DNA from: Pectinatus frisingensis
Lineage (GTDB): Bacteria > Bacillota > Negativicutes > Selenomonadales > Selenomonadaceae
Direction of reading: 5' to 3'
DNA: 64,000 nt
Assembly: GCF_015732285.1 (NCBI RefSeq)
Contig: NZ_WIQU01000053.1
Coordinates: forward strand, 39,401 to 103,400
This document shows positions 1 to 7,882 of the stretch, in pieces. The translations under genes were made by a program, and so were the position numbers. Under the pieces are notes generated by a model. The model was not told the DNA's origin. It saw nothing but the letters and a program-made list of their open reading frames with translations, and made no database searches. Numbering within the stretch: the first letter of the stretch is position 1; each line of letters starts with the position of its first letter.

Positions 1-749
1 AAGGACTTGACTGTAAATTGCTTATCCGAAATTATAGTGGAGTGGAAACTACGCCGCAGGGAAGACTTCTTTATGAAACTATGAGTAGTGTCATGGATGA
101 GTTTGACCGTGCGGTTGAGCAAGTCCGTTATTCTTCCAAAATACAGCAGCTGCGTATTGGGGGATTGGGCAATTTGGTGACCTATTTTCTTCCCAGATAT
201 ATGGAGAGATTGAGAGCGAAAGGGAAAAATCAGGTGATTATTGATACTTGTCTTTCTAATCAGGAGTTGGTCGAAGGTGTCGAAAATGGCAAGTTTGATA
301 TGGTATTGCTCTCTAATGCAGAACCACAGAAGGATGTTGCAGTAATTCCTCTTATGACGGAGCCGCTTTATGTAGTTTTTCCGGTAAAACATCCGCTGTA
401 TCACCGGAAAAAGGTCAGTTTCCTGGATGTTGTGCTACAGGAAAAATTAGTGCTGTATAAAGATCCTTGTACGATTCGGGCATCTATACGCAAAGCATGC
501 AGCCGTATAAAGGTTATACCTAATGTTGCATTGGAACTTGACTTGACGGAATCTTTGCTTAGTTATGTAAGTAGAGGAAAGGGAGTTACAATTCTGCCTT
601 CGATTGTGGCTAAAGCAATTAAGACGCCATATATCGCTGTACGGGAAATTAATCAAATCCCTATTTACCGGGAAATTGCCGTTGCTATGAAAAAGGAAAA
701 TATCGCTGCGTATCTGCCAATGTTTTCTGATAATGCCGAGACATTTTGA
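1..749 (+). CDS. LysR-family transcriptional regulator (5' truncated by window edge)
   Basis: The reading frame is already open at the first base, so this is the 3' part of a gene. The visible protein begins in the end of the winged helix-turn-helix: a run reading LLIRNYSGVETTPQGRLLYE matches the usual LysR wing (LF.R...G...T.aG..l). It is followed by the linker helix (about residues 25-45) and an effector-binding domain of periplasmic-binding-protein fold. A TTG at 18 is in frame but lies inside the wing, so it is not the start. LysR proteins bind DNA as tetramers and usually regulate a neighbouring or divergent gene; that neighbour is outside the window. It converges on the permease ending at 852. 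Family is clear; the effector is not. Confidence 0.9.
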   Translation, partial: GLDCKLLIRNYSGVETTPQGRLLYETMSSVMDEFDRAVEQVRYSSKIQQLRIGGLGNLVTYFLPRYMERLRAKGKNQVIIDTCLSNQELVEGVENGKFDMVLLSNAEPQKDVAVIPLMTEPLYVVFPVKHPLYHRKKVSFLDVVLQEKLVLYKDPCTIRASIRKACSRIKVIPNVALELDLTESLLSYVSRGKGVTILPSIVAKAIKTPYIAVREINQIPIYREIAVAMKKENIAAYLPMFSDNAETF

Positions 750-810
750 ATATGGAAACTATGGTGATGAAATTTATTATTCTTATAAAATCATGGTCAA
801 TTTGAAAGTA

Positions 811-858
811 CAAAATAAAAATGGATTTATAAGGGCAGTTGTGATAAAATCCTATTTT
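811..858 (-). terminator. Probable intrinsic terminator of the permease gene
   Basis: On the minus strand AAAATAGGATTT (858-847) can pair with AAATCCATTTTT (828-817) leaving one bulged A. The 3' arm is followed by more U (ATTTTG). The stem spans the permease stop codon. The loop is about 18 nt. Seen by eye only. Confidence 0.45.
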
Positions 859-1508
859 ATTTCAAATTTTGTTTCCATATATGAAACTAGTCGGGAAATG
901 GTAAGCGTCATAACCAGGTATATGATTGCAACACTGAGCCAGATCTCTATAGAGCCATATGTGCGCGCTATGATCAGCTGTCCTCTGCGGGTGAGTTCTT
1001 CGAATCCGATAACTGAAACGAGTGAGGAGTCCTTTAATAAAGCGATGAATTCGTTGCCCAATGGCGGTATAACGCGTTTAAATGCCTGCGGCATTATTAC
1101 TAACTTCATAGTTTGTGTCCAGTTTAATCCCAGAGAGCGGCCAGCTTCCATTTGACCATTATCTATTGACTGGATGCCGGCTCGGAAAATTTCTGCAATA
1201 TACGCACCACTGTTTATGCCGCAGGTAAAAATTGCTGAAAAGAAAGGACTTATTTTCAAGCCTGTAAGCAGTGGCAACGCAAAGTATATAAAGAATAATT
1301 GTACTAATAATGGTGTGCCACGCATAAAATTGATATAAATCATGGCTGCAATGCGAAGAAATTTAATATTTGAAATTCGTACTGTACCTGACAGTAATCC
1401 CACTGCCAAACCTATTATAATGCTTAATACGGTTATTTTTATTGTAATCAGTGCCCCTTCTAAGAGTAATGGCAGTGAAGTTATGATCAATGAATAGTTT
1501 AATTCCAT
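852..1508 (-). CDS. Amino acid ABC transporter permease (HisM/GlnP type)
   Basis: Inner-membrane permease of a polar amino acid ABC importer, about 218 aa, the normal length. Several hydrophobic segments are visible. The cytoplasmic coupling (EAA) loop is seen as MEAGRSLGLNWTQTMKLVIMPQ, followed by ...PPLGNEFIALLKDSSLVSVIG, both hallmarks of the HisMQ family. An in-frame GTG at 1520 lies inside the ribosome binding site (GAGGTG); ATG 1508 with 9 nt spacing is preferred. It lies 86 bp downstream of the HisC-like gene and is probably cotranscribed with it. No ATPase or binding protein adjoins it; the only partners in view are at 11167-13625. It resembles the permease at 12070 but is clearly a separate paralogue. 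Confidence 0.88.
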   Translation of the reverse strand: MELNYSLIITSLPLLLEGALITIKITVLSIIIGLAVGLLSGTVRISNIKFLRIAAMIYINFMRGTPLLVQLFFIYFALPLLTGLKISPFFSAIFTCGINSGAYIAEIFRAGIQSIDNGQMEAGRSLGLNWTQTMKLVIMPQAFKRVIPPLGNEFIALLKDSSLVSVIGFEELTRRGQLIIARTYGSIEIWLSVAIIYLVMTLTISRLVSYMETKFEIK

Positions 1509-1594
1509 TTTGCAGAACACCTCTGTTATTGATAAATTATTTATAATAAGCGTCTTTGCTTAAAATGTATTTTATATTATTTTGTTATATGGTA

Positions 1595-2665
1595 TTATGC
1601 TGCCAAACTTAATAAAATCTTTCTTGTAGTTTGGACTACTGCTGTCATTTCGAGCATAGTACCGACAGTAATACGGAGAAAATTTCTTATTCTATCCGGT
1701 TTTTTATAATGACGGGCTAGTATGCCATGTTCTCTTAATTTGATGTTGTATTCTTCAGCACTTAACCATGGGTGGCTTACAAAAATAAAATTTGTATTTG
1801 ATTCTAGAACATAAAAATTCATTTTACGCAATTCATTTGTTATATACACTCTTGCCTCAATTACAGCCTGTACGGTTTGCTGCAGATATTTTCTGTCGAG
1901 CATGGCGGCTGTTCCCACTGCCATGCTTATGTCACTTAGATTGAAAGGATTGAGCACCGATTTTATCGATTCTATATCAGCAATGAGTTTTCTATTGGCA
2001 ATGCAGTATCCTATATGTGCACCAGCTAGATTTCTTGATTTGGACATAGTATGTATGACTATCAGATTGTCATATTTTTTTATAAGAGGAATTGAACTTT
2101 CATTTCCATAATCTATATATGCTTCATCAATTATTACTAATCTATCTGGCTTTGAATTTACGATTTTTTCTATTTCTTTGATAGAAAGGACATATCCGGT
2201 AGGTGCATTAGGATTGGCTAAAATTATATGCCGGTCCGTCTCTATGAATTGATTTATATCGATAGTGAAATCTTTTTTTAATTCAATTTCTTGTGCATCT
2301 ATATCCAGGGCTGATGCTAATGTTGCATAAAAGTTATATGTTATATCAGGGTAACATATATGTTTGTTTTCAAAAAAAGTCAGAAAAATATATCCAAGTA
2401 TTTCATCAGAACCATTACCAACAAAAATTTCTGACATTGATACATCGAATGTATTTGAAACAGCTTTCTTTAATTCTCGGGAATATGGATCCGTATACAT
2501 CCCTAATTGTTTCATCCTGTCACTTTTTAATACCGCGAGTACCTTGGGGGATGGTGGACATGAAGTTTCGTTGGCATTAAGTTTAATATAAATTTTGTCT
2601 TTTGGCTGTTCACCGGGAATGTATGGTTTTAGATTTCTGTAACGATTGCTCATGAATTTTCCCAT
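1595..2665 (-). CDS. hisC: Histidinol-phosphate aminotransferase-like (class I/II, PLP)
   Basis: PLP-dependent fold-type I aminotransferase, about 356 aa, the usual HisC length. The N-terminus RNLKPYIPGEQ and the IKLNANET motif are typical of HisC. The PLP lysine lies in TMSKSRNLAGAHIGY, with an upstream IIDEAYIDY (PLP-contacting Asp and Tyr). HisC transfers the amino group of glutamate to imidazole-acetol phosphate, but HisC homologues outside his operons also act on aromatic or other amino acids. No other his gene is near, and the partner gene is an amino acid permease, so a catabolic or salvage role is possible. Start is uncertain: ATG 2677 abuts the AGGAG, ATG 2665 has 12 nt spacing, ATG 2653 is also possible. 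Confidence 0.8.
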   Translation of the reverse strand: MGKFMSNRYRNLKPYIPGEQPKDKIYIKLNANETSCPPSPKVLAVLKSDRMKQLGMYTDPYSRELKKAVSNTFDVSMSEIFVGNGSDEILGYIFLTFFENKHICYPDITYNFYATLASALDIDAQEIELKKDFTIDINQFIETDRHIILANPNAPTGYVLSIKEIEKIVNSKPDRLVIIDEAYIDYGNESSIPLIKKYDNLIVIHTMSKSRNLAGAHIGYCIANRKLIADIESIKSVLNPFNLSDISMAVGTAAMLDRKYLQQTVQAVIEARVYITNELRKMNFYVLESNTNFIFVSHPWLSAEEYNIKLREHGILARHYKKPDRIRNFLRITVGTMLEMTAVVQTTRKILLSLAA

Positions 2666-2681
2666 TATTATTGTCATCTCC

Positions 2682-2730
2682 TAAAAATAAAAGACGCCTG
2701 AAATAAAGTTATACCGTTATTTCAAGCGCC
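2682..2730 (-). terminator. Terminator-like hairpin in the hisC-like leader (attenuator candidate)
   Basis: In the minus-strand transcript GGCGCTTGAAATAA (2730-2717) pairs over 14 positions, with two G-U pairs, with TTATTTCAGGCGTC (2706-2693). It is followed directly by TTTTATTTTT and then by the AGGAG of the gene. The promoter candidate lies upstream of the hairpin, so the transcript has to pass through it. The similar hairpin before the ABC importer operon (13663-13703) makes this look regulatory. Confidence 0.6.
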
Positions 2731-2768
2731 TTTGCTCTTATAGATCAAAATCGTATTTAATTTCTTTT

Positions 2769-2797
2769 AGTATAATTTATGTTAATAGTTTTTTCTA
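2769..2797 (-). promoter_or_regulatory. Candidate sigma-A promoter for the hisC-like gene
   Basis: On the minus strand TAGAAA (2797-2792), a 17 bp spacer and TATACT (2774-2769). The -35 matches 4 of 6 consensus bases. The resulting leader would be about 100 nt and contains the hairpin at 2682-2730. Confidence 0.45.
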
Positions 2798-2866
2798 TTT
2801 GCTTTTGACTAAAAATTTGACCTTATTTTTATACAAACTGAAAAATTTTGTCCAAAATCGTTTTTT

Positions 2867-2896
2867 TTGTAAAAAGAAATTAATATATATTATAAT
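2867..2896 (+). promoter_or_regulatory. Candidate sigma-A promoter for the PucR-type regulator
   Basis: TTGTAA (2867-2872), an 18 bp spacer and a perfect TATAAT (2891-2896). It is placed about 30 bp before the GTG start at 2928. Confidence 0.5.
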
Positions 2897-2927
2897 GGTA
2901 GCATATTAACACAGAGGAGAATGACTT

Positions 2928-4094
2928 GTGCTGCAAATAAATGAGGTCATAAATCTTACAATTTTTAGGAATTTCAGACTAGTAGCTGGTAAGAATGGAT
3001 TGAATCGTGAAATTACTAATGTAGATATTTTGGAATATGAATGGTTTAACGATGGATTTGAAGTCTTTCATGAGGGAGATTTTATAATAACGTCATTATT
3101 TTTTGCCAAGGATAACCAGAAGTTGATAGAAAAAAGTTTTATACGGCTCATAGAAAAAAAAATTTCCGGCATTGCCATAAAAACAATTTTCTTTAAGGAA
3201 CTTCCACCTGAAATTTTAAAAATGGCTGATGATAATCAGATACCGTTATTTCTTTTTTCCTCAGCATATATGGAAGATATAATAATTGCAGTGAATGAAC
3301 TTTTAAAATCGAAACAAAAATATCTCTTATTTGAGGAAAAAATACACGACCTTATAGATAGGTCGAATAGCAGAGAAAAAATAGCTTCTTCAGCACATGA
3401 AATAAATTCACATTTTAAAAATAATGTCATTACCTTTTATTTGACCTTTTATGATAAAACCGTTTCACCGCGTGAAATAACCAATTATTTGAATCGTCTA
3501 TTTTATAAACAATACCGCAGTACTGATTTGTCAAATATTTCTCTTGTAAAATATAAAGCAGGATTAATGATTTTCTATACCTTTCCTGATAATGAAAAAT
3601 GTGATAATGATATACATTTATGTAAACGGATATTAAGATATTTCGATATTCCGTTAAATTTATTTTGCATCGGTATAAGCAATCGTCATAAAACTTTTAT
3701 GCAATTGGATATATCCATTCAAGAGAGTATTTATGCCGATAAAATTTGCTATATAAAACAAAAAAAATATTTATATTACAGTGGGTTGGGTATATATTCT
3801 TATTTGATGCCGCTTATGAAAGAACGTTCCATTCAAACACAGGTTGATATTATGATAAATATATTACTTGAATATGATCAAAAATATACATCCAATTTAT
3901 TGAAAACTTTACTTGCATATGCTAAAAACAATGGAGAAATTTCCAAAACTGCAGCTGAGTTATTTCAACATCCTAATACAATACGGTACCGTTTACAAAA
4001 AGCAAAAGATTTATTGGCACCATATCTTGATGAAAAAAATTTTTATGAATATATTTTCATTTTTATGAATTTGTATTTGTTGAAAACAGGATAA
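2928..4094 (+). CDS. PucR-family transcriptional regulator
   Basis: 388 aa. The N-terminal part (about 1-125) is a PucR-type ligand domain: V.....N.EI.NVDI.E ... FHEGDFIITS ... IPLF. The C-terminal region ends in the PucR helix-turn-helix, ISKTAAELFQHPNTIRYRLQKAKDLL (about 335-362). The middle resembles the GGDEF-derived domain of the CdaR/PucR group. Members activate purine, amino acid or sugar-acid catabolic genes. The start is GTG 2928 with AGGAG 8-10 nt upstream. It is transcribed divergently from the hisC-like gene and convergently to the alcohol dehydrogenase end, so either the hisC/permease pair or the big operon could be its target. Lysine- and isoleucine-rich, AT-rich codon use. Confidence 0.85.
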   Translation: MLQINEVINLTIFRNFRLVAGKNGLNREITNVDILEYEWFNDGFEVFHEGDFIITSLFFAKDNQKLIEKSFIRLIEKKISGIAIKTIFFKELPPEILKMADDNQIPLFLFSSAYMEDIIIAVNELLKSKQKYLLFEEKIHDLIDRSNSREKIASSAHEINSHFKNNVITFYLTFYDKTVSPREITNYLNRLFYKQYRSTDLSNISLVKYKAGLMIFYTFPDNEKCDNDIHLCKRILRYFDIPLNLFCIGISNRHKTFMQLDISIQESIYADKICYIKQKKYLYYSGLGIYSYLMPLMKERSIQTQVDIMINILLEYDQKYTSNLLKTLLAYAKNNGEISKTAAELFQHPNTIRYRLQKAKDLLAPYLDEKNFYEYIFIFMNLYLLKTG

Positions 4095-4207
4095 AGTTAA
4101 CAATGATCAGTTATCTTTGGGCATTAATATTGAACAATATCAAATATTATTGTAAAATCGACAATTAACCAATGAATTTTTCAGCGTAGAAAAATTATGC
4201 TGATAAC

Positions 4208-4343
4208 AAAAAGACTGCCCCACATAGGCATTTCCATTCATAAATATGCTGCAATATTTCCCTTACCTTGTTCGTCACCGAATAGTCAGGATAGTGGCAG
4301 CAGTGGTTATGAATTCAATGTCGTCTGTGCGACAGTCATTTTT
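4208..4343. repeat. Intergenic repeat element, copy A (about 136 bp)
   Basis: First of three related elements in the window (others at 16061 and 19344). Its ends are imperfect inverted repeats: left AAAAAGACTGCCCCACA, right the complement of AAAAATGACTGTCGCACA. Shared internal blocks are CATTCATAAATATG near the left end and GGCAGCAGTGG in the right half. It fills the roughly 300 bp gap between the convergent PucR gene (ends 4094) and the alcohol dehydrogenase (ends 4395). I see no coding sequence or classic terminator elsewhere in this gap. Confidence 0.75.
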
Positions 4344-4394
4344 GTTATTTAATATAGTCAGGCTTGATTGGCGCAATGCAAAATGGAGTATATA

Positions 4395-5540
4395 TTATCC
4401 CCAATTTATTTCATTTCCATAGTATACACTGCGGATAAATATTTTCATATCATCGACAGATACTTTTATTGGATTGACCATAGTTGAACCTAGCATGGCG
4501 TTTTCTACTAATTTGTCATAATTCCTGATAAAATCTTTCTCATTGACACCGGCATCCTTTATGCAGGCAGGAATATTGATTTCTTGGCTTAATTCACGCA
4601 CTTTTTCAATAATATCACTGTCTATTGCATGTGATATTATTTTATATTTTTTGGCAACCGCAATGTTTCTTTTATTATAATCCATAGAATAAGGCAATAT
4701 GACAGCATTGGTCAGTCCGTGTGCCAGATTATACATTCCTCCAAAGGCATGGGAAACACCATGGACCATACCAAGCCCGGCATTGGAAAAAGACATGCCG
4801 GCCATACATTGAAAAGCATGCATTTTTTGGCGGCTTTCAAGTGTTCCCTGTTTGCAGGAAATCGGCAACCAGTGCAAAATGCCTTCGATTGCCGATTTGG
4901 CTAGTGCATCGGTGAAATCATCACCACTTGTATTAATATAACTTTCCAGCGCATGGGTCAAAGCATCCATACCAGTTTGGGCTGCGATATGCGGTGGCAG
5001 ACTCATAGTGATATTACCATCAAGTATTGTTATATCAGGACGCAGACATTCTGCTTTTATTGCTAGTTTTAAATTTTCTTCAGGATAAGTTATTACCGAT
5101 ACGTGCGTAACTTCGCTGGCAGTGCCGGATGTCGATGGTATAGCTATAAATTTGGTCTTTTTCCTTTGAATCGGCAATGGTTTGTCAAATATATTATCAA
5201 AATTAAGTTCGGGAAATTCATAAAATAATAGTACTGCTTTTGCAGCATCCAGCGGAGATCCGCCGCCAACGGCAATAAAAGTATCCGGTTTAAAGAGCTT
5301 TGCTGTTTCCAATGCCGCATTTACTTGATATTTTGTAGGATTTTTACTTATTCCCGAATATATTTTAAGATTGCTGTCTGGTTTTTCCATATATTTTTCT
5401 ATCTTGTCGATTATTCCGGACTCATACATTGATTTACCACCAGTTATGACCATAGCTCTTTTATATGGGATTTTTTTTAAATATGCCAATGAACCAACGC
5501 CATTAACAATATTTTCACCATGAAATCTCAATATCTTCAT
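4395..5540 (-). CDS. Iron-containing alcohol dehydrogenase
   Basis: 381 aa, full length for group III Fe-ADHs, NAD(P)-dependent aldehyde/alcohol interconversion. Visible motifs: nucleotide-binding VGGGSPLDAAK (about 92-102), PSTSGTASEVT, and the metal-binding set with Asp and His in GMDALTHALE (about 190-199) plus two further His in GVSHAFGGMYNLAHG. It is the last gene of the leftward operon; its ATG overlaps the stop of the hydroxyacid dehydrogenase (ATGA). Beside a class III aminotransferase that makes a semialdehyde from an omega-amino acid, it would logically reduce that semialdehyde (for example succinate semialdehyde to 4-hydroxybutyrate) and regenerate NAD. That substrate is inference; 1,3-propanediol- or butanol-type activity is not excluded. 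Confidence 0.88.
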   Translation of the reverse strand: MKILRFHGENIVNGVGSLAYLKKIPYKRAMVITGGKSMYESGIIDKIEKYMEKPDSNLKIYSGISKNPTKYQVNAALETAKLFKPDTFIAVGGGSPLDAAKAVLLFYEFPELNFDNIFDKPLPIQRKKTKFIAIPSTSGTASEVTHVSVITYPEENLKLAIKAECLRPDITILDGNITMSLPPHIAAQTGMDALTHALESYINTSGDDFTDALAKSAIEGILHWLPISCKQGTLESRQKMHAFQCMAGMSFSNAGLGMVHGVSHAFGGMYNLAHGLTNAVILPYSMDYNKRNIAVAKKYKIISHAIDSDIIEKVRELSQEINIPACIKDAGVNEKDFIRNYDKLVENAMLGSTMVNPIKVSVDDMKIFIRSVYYGNEINWG

Positions 5541-6559
5541 TTTTTCGCCTCTTTTAAATTTTTACCGACAACGGAAGCTATTTCCTGCCAGTTTACTATT
5601 TTGAATACTTTATCATATTCATGTTTTAGATAATGTGCCACGTTTTCGCAGGAAATGCGCTGCAGATCATCCAATGATTCTCTTGAATAAAAAGCTGCAT
5701 GCGGCGTTATTATAACATTTGTTCTGTTTGTTAATTTGCAGTTGACTAGATCTGGATCTTCCTGACTTAAAACATCCAGCCCCGCTCCGCTTATAAGGCC
5801 TGAATCCAATGCCTGTACTAAATCCTTCTCACATACGCATTCACCGCGTGCCGTATTTATAAAAATGGGATTTTTTAGCATTTTTTCAAATCTGTTTTTG
5901 TTAAAGAAATGATAGTTTTCTTTTGTTTGTCGCATGTGATTAGTTATAATATCAGCATTTTGGCAGGCTGTATCAGCGTCGACTAGTTCAATACCAAGTT
6001 TTTTTGCCATTGCTATATTGGCAAACGGATCAAATGCCATTATCCGCAGACCAAATGCCATAGCACGTTCAGCCACAGCACGACCTATTTTGCCAAGTCC
6101 GAATATGCATAAAGTTTTCCCCGTTAGTCTTTCCAGTGATATTGAATGATACTGCCATCGTTTTTCCTTGTCAATATCATCTATATAGTGTTTTATTCCG
6201 CGGCTCAGGGATAAAATCAGTGCCAGTGTATGATCTGCAACTTCATTGGTGCAGTATTCGGCAATAGGTATTATTGCTATACCGCGTCTGGTTGCTTCGT
6301 CATAATCTATAAAATTATACCCTGTAGAATTAAAGCCAACACATTTCAATTTTGGCGCCTGATCCATAACGGCGGCATCTATTTGCAAGAAAGCCGTCAA
6401 TAAGGCATCAGCATCTTTGATTATATTATAAAATTCGGCCTTATCAATATAACTGTAAGTTACGATTTCAACTTCAGGTATATGCTCTTGCAATATGGTT
6501 TTTTCATAATCAAGATTGCGTTTGATAACGTCAGGATAATCAGCAATTACTATTTTCAC
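5537..6559 (-). CDS. D-isomer-specific 2-hydroxyacid dehydrogenase
   Basis: 340 aa cytosolic NAD-dependent dehydrogenase. The catalytic domain flanks a Rossmann domain with GLGKIGRAVAERAMAFG (about 153-169), typical of the family. Catalytic residues are visible as the Arg in NTARGE (about 237-242) and the His in ITPHAAFYS. The length fits D-lactate, phosphoglycerate or hydroxypyruvate-type enzymes. The start is GTG 6559 with AAAGGA 8-9 nt upstream. It overlaps the downstream alcohol dehydrogenase by 4 bases, indicating translational coupling. In this operon it would reduce a 2-oxoacid arising from amino acid breakdown, re-oxidising NADH. The true substrate cannot be read from sequence. Confidence 0.87.
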   Translation of the reverse strand: MKIVIADYPDVIKRNLDYEKTILQEHIPEVEIVTYSYIDKAEFYNIIKDADALLTAFLQIDAAVMDQAPKLKCVGFNSTGYNFIDYDEATRRGIAIIPIAEYCTNEVADHTLALILSLSRGIKHYIDDIDKEKRWQYHSISLERLTGKTLCIFGLGKIGRAVAERAMAFGLRIMAFDPFANIAMAKKLGIELVDADTACQNADIITNHMRQTKENYHFFNKNRFEKMLKNPIFINTARGECVCEKDLVQALDSGLISGAGLDVLSQEDPDLVNCKLTNRTNVIITPHAAFYSRESLDDLQRISCENVAHYLKHEYDKVFKIVNWQEIASVVGKNLKEAKK

Positions 6560-6578
6560 AATATTTTCCTTTCACGCA

Positions 6579-7862
6579 TCACTTTTGTAATTCATCAGCT
6601 ATTATTTTGTCGAGAACATCCAGCGCAAAATCAATTTCCTTTTCAGTAACTATTGTCGGGGCAATAAAGCGGATAACGTTATGGTATGTACCGCATAACA
6701 ATAACAGCAATCGTTTTTCCAATGCTTTTTCTTTTATTTTGGCTGCCAGTGCCGCATCAGGCACAGCATTCTTTTGTACTATTTCAATGGCAAGCATCAA
6801 TCCGATGCCGCGCACGTCACCAATCACTGCCGGGTATTTTTTTTGCAGTGCGAAAAGTTTATTTTTCATATATTGTCCCGCTTTGACGGCATTATCCAAC
6901 ATGCCATCATTTATCAGCACATCCAACGTAGCCAGACCTGCCGCACAAGCTACCGGATTGCCGCCAAAGGTACCGCCATGTGCTCCGGCCGGCCATTTCT
7001 CCATATATTTTTTACGTCCGACAATTGCGCTGAGCGGGAATCCCGATGCAATGCTTTTAGCCAAAGTAAAAACGTCAGGACGTACACCAAAATTTTCGTA
7101 GGCAAATAATTTACCGGTACGTCCCATACCTGTTTGAATTTCGTCAAAAATCAGCATAATACCATACTTATCACAGGTTTCACGTATATAATGCATAAAC
7201 TCGATGGGTGGCACGATATATCCGCCTTCACCCTGTATCGGTTCCATAATAATTGCGGCGACACAATGAGGATCTATTAATGTTTCAAATAATCTTTCCA
7301 AGCATTCACGATACTCTTTAGGATATGGGCCATCTCCCTTTTGGTATGGCGTACGATATAAATTAGGATATTCTGTAAAATAAACACTAGGCAGCAATGC
7401 TTCATAATTTTTGCGATAAGCAGAATTAGAAGATGTCAGTGATATAGTCCCTAATGTACGTCCATGAAAAGACCCTCTGAATGCTATAACAGCTTGACGC
7501 TTTGTAACATATTTGGCAAGCTTTATTGCCCCTTCATTAGCTTCAGCGCCACTATTGCTGAAATATACCATGGTATCTCCACCAGACAGTTCAACTAATT
7601 TTTCGGCGAGCTTTACATAACTTTCATAATATACAACATTGTGTCCGCCATGTATCAGCAAATCTATCTGTTTTTTTGCTGCGCTGACGACCTTGGGGTG
7701 ATTGTGTCCTATATTGCATACAGCAACACCGCTGGCAAAATCCAATACCTTTCTTCCATTTTCATCTATAAGATAGCATCCTTCACCTTTTACTACTCCC
7801 ATTGTTGTTGCTCTTTTGGCTATCGGCGGCATCACTTTCATACATCTTTCATATAAATTCAT
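6579..7862 (-). CDS. Class III (omega) aminotransferase, GabT/ArgD-like
   Basis: 427 aa PLP-dependent enzyme of fold-type I class III. Motifs: YFSNSGAEANEGAIKLA (about 102-118), FRGSFHGRTLG, LIFDEIQTGMGRTG (PLP-contact Asp) and the Schiff-base lysine in FTLAKSIASGFPLSA. The C-terminal LLLLCGTYHNVIRFIAP run is typical of 4-aminobutyrate and ornithine-type aminotransferases. It moves the terminal amino group of an omega-amino acid (GABA, ornithine, acetylornithine, 5-aminovalerate) to an oxoacid, leaving a semialdehyde. ATG 7862 follows GAGGGG at 6-7 nt. It sits between the M20 peptidase and the two dehydrogenases; the context favours catabolism rather than arginine biosynthesis. Confidence 0.9.
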   Translation of the reverse strand: MNLYERCMKVMPPIAKRATTMGVVKGEGCYLIDENGRKVLDFASGVAVCNIGHNHPKVVSAAKKQIDLLIHGGHNVVYYESYVKLAEKLVELSGGDTMVYFSNSGAEANEGAIKLAKYVTKRQAVIAFRGSFHGRTLGTISLTSSNSAYRKNYEALLPSVYFTEYPNLYRTPYQKGDGPYPKEYRECLERLFETLIDPHCVAAIIMEPIQGEGGYIVPPIEFMHYIRETCDKYGIMLIFDEIQTGMGRTGKLFAYENFGVRPDVFTLAKSIASGFPLSAIVGRKKYMEKWPAGAHGGTFGGNPVACAAGLATLDVLINDGMLDNAVKAGQYMKNKLFALQKKYPAVIGDVRGIGLMLAIEIVQKNAVPDAALAAKIKEKALEKRLLLLLCGTYHNVIRFIAPTIVTEKEIDFALDVLDKIIADELQK

Positions 7863-7882
7863 ATCAAACCCCTCTTTTATTA

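Noticed and set aside
733..1155. Open frame on the plus strand of 140 codons after the LysR gene
   Set aside because: It lies almost wholly antisense to the clear ABC permease at 852-1508 and has no family motif or good ribosome site.
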